Shown here one piece after another: positions 30,120 to 34,386 of a stretch of 34,386 nucleotides of DNA. The notes under the pieces are model-generated. The model did no database searches. It worked only from the letters and a program-made list of their open reading frames with translations, and was not told the DNA's origin. Made by a program: the position numbers and the translations under genes. Positions within the stretch are counted from its first letter, which is position 1. Each line of letters opens with the position of its first letter. The stretch comes from CAZWSC01 sp964636385. Lineage in GTDB: Bacteria; Eisenbacteria; RBG-16-71-46; CAIMUX01. The stretch lies in NCBI GenBank assembly GCA_964636385.1, contig CAZWSC010000112.1, positions 1 through 34,386 on the forward strand, read 5' to 3'.

Positions 30120-30330
30120 GTCCGTGGGTACGACGGAGCAGGAGCTTCGCGCTGAGCTGGAAACGCTCGAGGAACGGATCGAACAGGTCGCCGCACTCCT
30201 CCGGCGGCTCAGCGAGGAGAAGCGGGATCTCGAGGCGCAGTGCCGTGCCCTGCGGTCAGAGCGGCAGGAAGCCGCCGAGACGCTAGGCCGTCTGATCGAC
30301 AAGGTTGACGCCCTGCGCGGTGAGATCTAG
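30109..30330 (+). CDS. Small ZapB-like coiled-coil protein
   Basis: 73 residues that are nearly one continuous coiled coil (about 8-70, TEQELRAELETLEERIEQ ... LGRLIDKVDALRGEI). ATG 30109 has AGGAG seven bases upstream and overlaps the end of rplT by 11 bases. It lies immediately before zapA, a position where a ZapB-like coiled coil is often found, so a cell-division link is plausible. Composition alone would fit many small coiled coils. Confidence 0.7.
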   Translation: MNPESVGTTEQELRAELETLEERIEQVAALLRRLSEEKRDLEAQCRALRSERQEAAETLGRLIDKVDALRGEI

Positions 30331-30384
30331 ATTGTGAGAGTGGATGGAATGACAGCGTGATCGGCCGCCATGACGGGAGGCGCC

Positions 30385-30702
30385 ATGAGCGAGCGGGGTG
30401 CAATAACCTCCGTCAGTATCCTGGGTGAGGAGTACCGCATTCGCGGCAGTTCTCCCGATCAGGTGGTCCGGCTCGCTGCTGTCGTGGATCAGAAGCTTCG
30501 AGAACTGCAGGCCACGCGGCCGGCCATGGATACCAAGAGGCTGGCAGTAATGGTATGCTTGAACATAGCCGAGGAACTCGATCAGGATCGCTGCAGGCAC
30601 GATGAAGCTCTGAGGGGCCTGACGGATAAGAGCCGGGACCTCAGATCGGTGCTGGACGAGGCGCTCCGTGAAAGCAGCCTGCCTGGTTCCTTCCCGTCGT
30701 AA
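30385..30702 (+). CDS. zapA: Cell division protein ZapA
   Basis: Stabilises FtsZ bundles at the division ring. 105 residues: N-terminal ZapA fold (SVSILGEEYRIRGSSPDQVVRLAAVVDQKLRELQ), then RLAVMVCLNIAEEL and a coiled-coil C-terminus with YR-poor, Arg/Asp-rich helix. ATG 30385 is chosen for GGGAGG just upstream, although spacing is short; ATG 30370 would add five residues. zapA after rplT and before 6S RNA is a conserved neighbourhood. Confidence 0.88.
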   Translation: MSERGAITSVSILGEEYRIRGSSPDQVVRLAAVVDQKLRELQATRPAMDTKRLAVMVCLNIAEELDQDRCRHDEALRGLTDKSRDLRSVLDEALRESSLPGSFPS

Positions 30703-30928
30703 CGGGTGGGAGGAATGGTGGCTCGATAGGTAGTCCAGGGGATCGCTATCCCTCGGGTGACTTCGTCAGGCTTTTTGAGCCAACAGTCCCAAGCAGGGAG
30801 CCGAGGGCCGATCCGGATGCTGAGCTTCCGGTAACGGAAGAACACTGAAGGTTCGGGGTAGGCACCCACCTGGTATGACCAGGTTCAATAGCCGGCGGTG
30901 CACCGGGGGGTGGCGTTTCCCCCTCCTG
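30703..30928 (+). ncRNA. ssrS: 6S RNA (SsrS)
   Basis: This gap matches the 3' half of 6S RNA as known from proteobacteria: GGCACCCACCT, a small hairpin (ACCTGG/CCAGGT around TATGA, 30869-30885), then GGTTCAATAGCC. An imperfect closing stem can form between 30703-30715 and 30916-30928, and a GTAA tetraloop hairpin CTTCCG/CGGAAG sits at 30825-30840. Length about 226 nt is slightly long. The position after zapA is the classical one for ssrS. 6S RNA mimics an open promoter and binds the housekeeping RNA polymerase in stationary phase. The 5' half matches the family poorly, ends are approximate, and no own promoter is clear. Confidence 0.7.
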
Positions 30929-30963
30929 TTCAGCCAGACCTCCCGGCTTCGAGAGGAATATCG

Positions 30964-32511
30964 ATGCCGGTGTGGATGTACATCGTCTTGCCGCTTGCCA
31001 CCTTCCTGGGCGCCCTCATCGGCCTCTGGATTCGCGGACATGTCGGACGAGGGCGGATCGCCCTCTCCGAACAGCAGGCCAGGGAACACGAGAGGGAAGC
31101 CGAACTCGCCCTGAAGTCCTCCCAGATCCAGATCCGTGAAGAGCTCCAGCAGCGCAGGGAGGAACTGGAGGCCGATCTTCGCAGACAGCTGAAGGAACTG
31201 GACGAACGTGAACAGGGCGTGATGGTGAGGGAGCGCGAAGTCGAGTTGCGTGCTGCGCAGATTGCCGGGAAGGAAGGCGGTCTCCTCGGGCGCGAGAACC
31301 GCCTGGTTCAGGCCGAGGAGAGTGTACGGAGCCGCGTCCGGGATGCAGAGGCGCGTGCCCTGGAGGCGGACAGGATTCTGGAGCGCGTCGCCTCGCTTAC
31401 CAGGGATGCCGCCCGTGAGCAGATCCTGCGTGCTGCGGAGGAGGAAGTCCGCGCTACGGCTGCACGCATGGCTGCGCAGATCCGCTCCACGGCGGTGCGC
31501 GAGGCTGAGAGGGACGCCCGCCGGATCATCGGGATCGCAGTTCAGCGTCTCTCCTCAGATCACACCATAGAGTCCACCGTGACAGTGGTGGACCTTCCCA
31601 GTGACGACATGAAGGGTCGCATTATCGGTCGCGAAGGCCGGAACATAAGGTCCTTCGAAATGGCGACCGGCGTTGACGTGATCATCGACGACACGCCTGA
31701 AGCCGTCCTCCTGTCCTCCTTTGACCCGGTGCGCAGAGAGGTTGCCAGGCGTTCGCTCCTGACCCTCATCGAGGACGGGCGCATACACCCCGGCCGTATC
31801 GAGGAGGTCGTCCAGCGAGTGGAGGAGGAGATCCGCACGGAGCAGGCCCAGGGAGGCGAACGGGCCGCGATGGAGGTCGGAGTCCCTGCGCTGTCACCGG
31901 AGGTTCTGCAGGCCCTGGGCCGGCTGGAGTACAGGAGCTCCTTCGGACAGAATGTCCTGCGCCATTCGGTGGAAGTCGGACGCCTTGCGGGGCTCCTGGC
32001 TTCGGAGCTTCGCCTCGAGCCGGGGCTCGCAAGGCGGATCGGCCTGCTCCACGACCTGGGCAAGTCGCTCGACCAGGATCACGAGGGATCGCATGCGCTG
32101 GCCGGGGCGGATTTTCTGAGGCGATGCGGCGAGCGGCCGGAGGTGATCGAGGCTGTTGGCGCGCACCACAGCGAGATGGAGTCGAGTTCGCCCTATACAT
32201 GGATCGTTCAGGCGGCCGATGCCATAAGCGGCGCCCGGCCGGGAGCCCGCCGCGAGAAGCTCGAGACGTACGTCAAGCGCCTGGAGCAGCTCGAGGGGCT
32301 GGCCAACTCGTATCCAGGGGTCGCGAGGTCTTTTGCGATACAGGCCGGGAGGGAGCTGCGCATTCTGGTGCACAGCCGGGAGGTCTCCGATGATGACGCC
32401 GAGGGACTGGCTGCTGTTCTGGCATCCAGAATCGAGAAGGAGCTGCAGTATCCGGGACAGATCAAGGTGATGGTGATCCGCGAGACACGGGCTGTTGAGA
32501 TAGCCCGATGA
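30964..32511 (+). CDS. rny: Ribonuclease Y
   Basis: Membrane-anchored endoribonuclease that starts mRNA decay. 515 residues, normal length. N-terminal transmembrane helix (about 5-24), a long coiled coil (about 35-200), KH RNA-binding domain with GRIIGREGRNIRSFE (from about 218), and HD domain with HDLGK (His363, Asp364) and the later HHSEM. ATG 30964 starts the membrane helix and has AGAGGAA upstream; the frame is open from 30898, inside the 6S RNA, but that part is not RNase Y. The last 4 bases overlap ymdB, a pairing seen in many bacteria. Confidence 0.97.
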   Translation: MPVWMYIVLPLATFLGALIGLWIRGHVGRGRIALSEQQAREHEREAELALKSSQIQIREELQQRREELEADLRRQLKELDEREQGVMVREREVELRAAQIAGKEGGLLGRENRLVQAEESVRSRVRDAEARALEADRILERVASLTRDAAREQILRAAEEEVRATAARMAAQIRSTAVREAERDARRIIGIAVQRLSSDHTIESTVTVVDLPSDDMKGRIIGREGRNIRSFEMATGVDVIIDDTPEAVLLSSFDPVRREVARRSLLTLIEDGRIHPGRIEEVVQRVEEEIRTEQAQGGERAAMEVGVPALSPEVLQALGRLEYRSSFGQNVLRHSVEVGRLAGLLASELRLEPGLARRIGLLHDLGKSLDQDHEGSHALAGADFLRRCGERPEVIEAVGAHHSEMESSSPYTWIVQAADAISGARPGARREKLETYVKRLEQLEGLANSYPGVARSFAIQAGRELRILVHSREVSDDDAEGLAAVLASRIEKELQYPGQIKVMVIRETRAVEIAR

Positions 32512-33332
32512 ACGCAGCTGCTCCGGAAGACCGAACCGACCGGTCCGGGATCAGGATCCTGTTCATCGGGGACGTGTTCGGCCGTCCCGGAAGAAGGGTT
32601 CTGAGCGCCCTGCTTCCGGGTCTTCGCAGAGAGACACGGGCCGACCTGGTAGTCGTGAACGGGGAAAACGCCGCCTCCGGGGTCGGGCTGACTGCTGATA
32701 CTGCGCAGGAGATCTTTGCCGCCGGCTGTGATGTGATCACCGGGGGGAATCACATCTGGGACAAGGAAGAGGGCGTTTCCTTCATCGACAGGGAACCGAG
32801 GGTGCTGAGGCCAATGAACTACCCGCCGGGAACCCCCGGGCGGGGTTTCGGGATCTTCCAGGCAGACGGGTGCAGCATAGGGGTCATCTCCATTCTCGGA
32901 CGGGTCTTCATGAACCCCTTCGACTGTCCCTTCAGGGCCGCGGATCAGGCGATCGCCACCCTTTCCGGCTCTGCCAGGGTTCTCTTCGTTGACTTCCACG
33001 CGGAGGCGACTTCCGAGAAGGCATCGCTGGCGCATTACCTCGACGGCCGGGTCAGCGCTATTGTCGGGACGCATACGCATGTGCAGACCGCGGATGAAAG
33101 GGTTCTGCCCCGCGGAACGGCCTTCCTGACCGATGCGGGGATGACAGGGCCGCACGACTCGGCCATCGGTGTCAGGAAGGAACTGGCGTTGCGCCGCATG
33201 CTGACCCAGATGCCGGTTCGGTTCCAGCCGGGGGGCGGGGACCTGCAGGTTCAGGGGGCGCTCGTGGAGGCGGATCGCTCCACAGGGCGGGCCAGCTCGA
33301 TAAGCCGCATCAGGCGCTCCTGGGAGGGATAG
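32508..33332 (+). CDS. ymdB: YmdB-family metallophosphoesterase (2',3'-cyclic nucleotide type)
   Basis: 274 residues. Metal-binding motifs of the TIGR00282/YmdB family are intact: FIGDVFGRPG, VNGENAASG, GGNHIWDKEE, DFHAEATSEK, GTHTHVQTAD and the C-terminal GMTGPHDSAIGV. Family members hydrolyse cyclic nucleotides and, in Bacillus, affect biofilm development. Starts in the rny stop (ATGA), so it is coupled. The N-terminus has about ten extra residues before the first strand. Confidence 0.94.
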   Translation: MNAAAPEDRTDRSGIRILFIGDVFGRPGRRVLSALLPGLRRETRADLVVVNGENAASGVGLTADTAQEIFAAGCDVITGGNHIWDKEEGVSFIDREPRVLRPMNYPPGTPGRGFGIFQADGCSIGVISILGRVFMNPFDCPFRAADQAIATLSGSARVLFVDFHAEATSEKASLAHYLDGRVSAIVGTHTHVQTADERVLPRGTAFLTDAGMTGPHDSAIGVRKELALRRMLTQMPVRFQPGGGDLQVQGALVEADRSTGRASSISRIRRSWEG

Positions 33333-33390
33333 GCAAGGCCCCGGCGTCTCGTCACGGGTCCGGCGACAAGGGCGGACCGGGGAGGTTGAC

Positions 33391-34386
33391 ATGGCACGCC
33401 GACTTGACGGAAAGACACTGGCCTCGAAGATCCGTGCTCATCTTGCCGGGCGAATCCGCCCATTCGCTCCCCGCATGCCAGTTCTGGCGCTCTTCCGTGT
33501 GGGCGAGGATCCGGCCTCTGTCGTCTATGTCCGCAACAAGGAGAAGACGGCAGCCGAGGTCGGCGTCGAATCCCGCGTGACTGTTCTCTCCGAGAAGACA
33601 GGCGAGGATGACCTGCTTGCTCTGATCGACATCGCCAATGCCGACCCGGAAGTGAACGGCATACTTGTGCAGATGCCGCTGCCCGGCCACATCGATCATG
33701 AAAGGGTCATCGATCATATCTCCCCGCAAAAGGATGTGGATGGTCTGCATCCGGCCAATCAGGGAAGGCTCGCCCTGGGACGTCCGTCAATCATCCCCTG
33801 CACCCCCCTCGGGATACTGACGCTCCTGCTTCACCACGGGATCAGAACCGGCGGCTCGCGCGTGGTCGTCCTGGGGAGGAGCGGCATTGTCGGACGGCCG
33901 ATCTCCCTTCTGCTGGGAAGCAAGGCCCCCTGGGGGGATGCCACGGTAACGGTCGTGCACTCCCGGAGTCGGCGGATTCCAGAGACGGCCAGAGATGCGG
34001 ACATTCTCATCGCTGCAATGGGGAGGCCGCGCATGGTTACCGGAGATTGGGTGCGCCCGGGCGCCGCGGTTGTGGATGTTGGGATACACAGGATCGATGA
34101 TCCGTCGCATCCCAGGGGCAGCCGTCTGACCGGGGATGTGGAACCGGAGTCGGTTGATCCGGTCGCCGGGTGGCTGAGTCCGGTTCCCGGAGGAGTCGGC
34201 CCTCTTACGGTTGCGATGCTCCTGTCGAACACCGTGGATGCGTTCGAGCGCGGCGTGGGAGGCGCCCCGCGGCCGATCTGGGAGGCGATCCCGCCGGCGG
34301 ACCTGGACGATACGGCGGGGGATCCGCCGAGGGGGACATCCGGGTCTGGGGGGGCACCGACCCGACGCGTCGGGTCCGGGGGCTGC
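33391..34386 (+). CDS. folD: Bifunctional methylenetetrahydrofolate dehydrogenase/cyclohydrolase, 3' end outside window
   Basis: Interconverts 5,10-methylene-, methenyl- and 10-formyl-tetrahydrofolate, supplying one-carbon units to purine synthesis. 332 codons are present and no stop is reached. Active-site Tyr46-x3-Lys50 (YVRNK), QMPLP, KDVDGLHPANQG, PCTPLGI, the NADP-binding GRSGIVGRP, DVGIHRI, LTGDV and PVPGGVGPLT are all present. FolD normally ends near residue 290-300, but the frame continues for about 40 more residues rich in Gly, Pro, Asp and Arg. This could be a tail or a linker to another domain. GGGGAGG lies a few bases before ATG 33391. A perfect palindrome sits at 34359-34376, in this tail. 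Confidence 0.95.
   Translation, partial: MARRLDGKTLASKIRAHLAGRIRPFAPRMPVLALFRVGEDPASVVYVRNKEKTAAEVGVESRVTVLSEKTGEDDLLALIDIANADPEVNGILVQMPLPGHIDHERVIDHISPQKDVDGLHPANQGRLALGRPSIIPCTPLGILTLLLHHGIRTGGSRVVVLGRSGIVGRPISLLLGSKAPWGDATVTVVHSRSRRIPETARDADILIAAMGRPRMVTGDWVRPGAAVVDVGIHRIDDPSHPRGSRLTGDVEPESVDPVAGWLSPVPGGVGPLTVAMLLSNTVDAFERGVGGAPRPIWEAIPPADLDDTAGDPPRGTSGSGGAPTRRVGSGGC
34359..34376. repeat. 18-base perfect palindrome
   Basis: GACCCGACGCGTCGGGTC reads the same on both strands, without a loop. It lies in the Gly/Pro-rich end of the folD frame, in very GC-rich sequence. It could be a protein-binding site, part of a terminator hairpin if folD in fact stops just beyond, or chance. Confidence 0.5.

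Noticed and set aside
30840..30900. FMN riboswitch or SRP RNA in the zapA-rny gap
   Set aside because: Some GC-rich blocks recall an RFN element, but the order of its conserved segments is absent; the SRP GGAAG/AGCAGCC core is also missing. 6S RNA explains the segment and its position better.
1..34386. CRISPR arrays, insertion sequences, phage or toxin-antitoxin genes
   Set aside because: No regularly spaced repeats, transposase or integrase motifs, or terminal inverted repeats were seen; base composition looks even across the window.

Overview
The window reads as ordinary chromosome from a high-GC, Gram-negative-type (diderm) bacterium. Evidence for two membranes: a beta-barrel protein ending in Phe, an Omp85-type barrel, several likely lipoproteins and a LapA-like inner-membrane protein. 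The mix of RNase Y + YmdB, ScpAB + RluB + Cmk/PlsC + S1, an NtrC-type regulator and several unfamiliar envelope proteins suggests an uncultured lineage of the FCB/Gemmatimonadota/Eisenbacteria-Krumholzibacteria kind. This is inference; no marker seen here fixes the phylum. I see no insertion sequence, phage gene, CRISPR array or integration site. All but one of the genes lie on the + strand.

Layout. (1) 1-107: the last codons of an upstream gene and a very strong intrinsic terminator. (2) 207-6398: an extended -10 promoter, a sensor kinase, an NtrC-type sigma-54 activator, a periplasmic coiled-coil protein, an outer-membrane barrel and a lipoprotein. A near-consensus sigma-54 promoter (5500-5515) lies directly before the lipoprotein gene. 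(3) 6399-6947: about 550 bases with no gene I recognise, containing two strong hairpins. (4) 6948-14538: a good promoter, then scpA-scpB-rluB, a Cmk-PlsC fusion, rpsA, a LapA-like protein and a TPR-like exported protein. (5) 14535-19223: mutS, a small lipoprotein and a short Omp85 protein. (6) 19303-20286 (-): a TPR lipoprotein. (7) 20514-24111: PAP2 phosphatase, orphan histidine kinase, M23 peptidase. (8) 24108-28461: promoter, polyprenyl synthase, rsfS, PfkB kinase, an unrecognised two-domain protein, purM. (9) 28473-30702: promoter, tRNA-Val(GAC), a leader with a terminator/attenuator, infC (apparently starting at ATA), rpmI, rplT, a ZapB-like coiled coil, zapA. (10) 30703-34386: 6S RNA, rny, ymdB and folD, which runs off the window.

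Most of the content is translation, chromosome segregation, repair and one-carbon/purine metabolism. The parts most worth a second look are the sigma-54-linked envelope cluster, the infC leader (tRNA, possible antiterminator, AUA start), the Cmk-PlsC fusion, the unrecognised protein at 26669-27364 and the gene-free stretch at 6399-6947. I did not find a clear new defence or mobile system. All domain calls are from reading the sequence; no database search was run.
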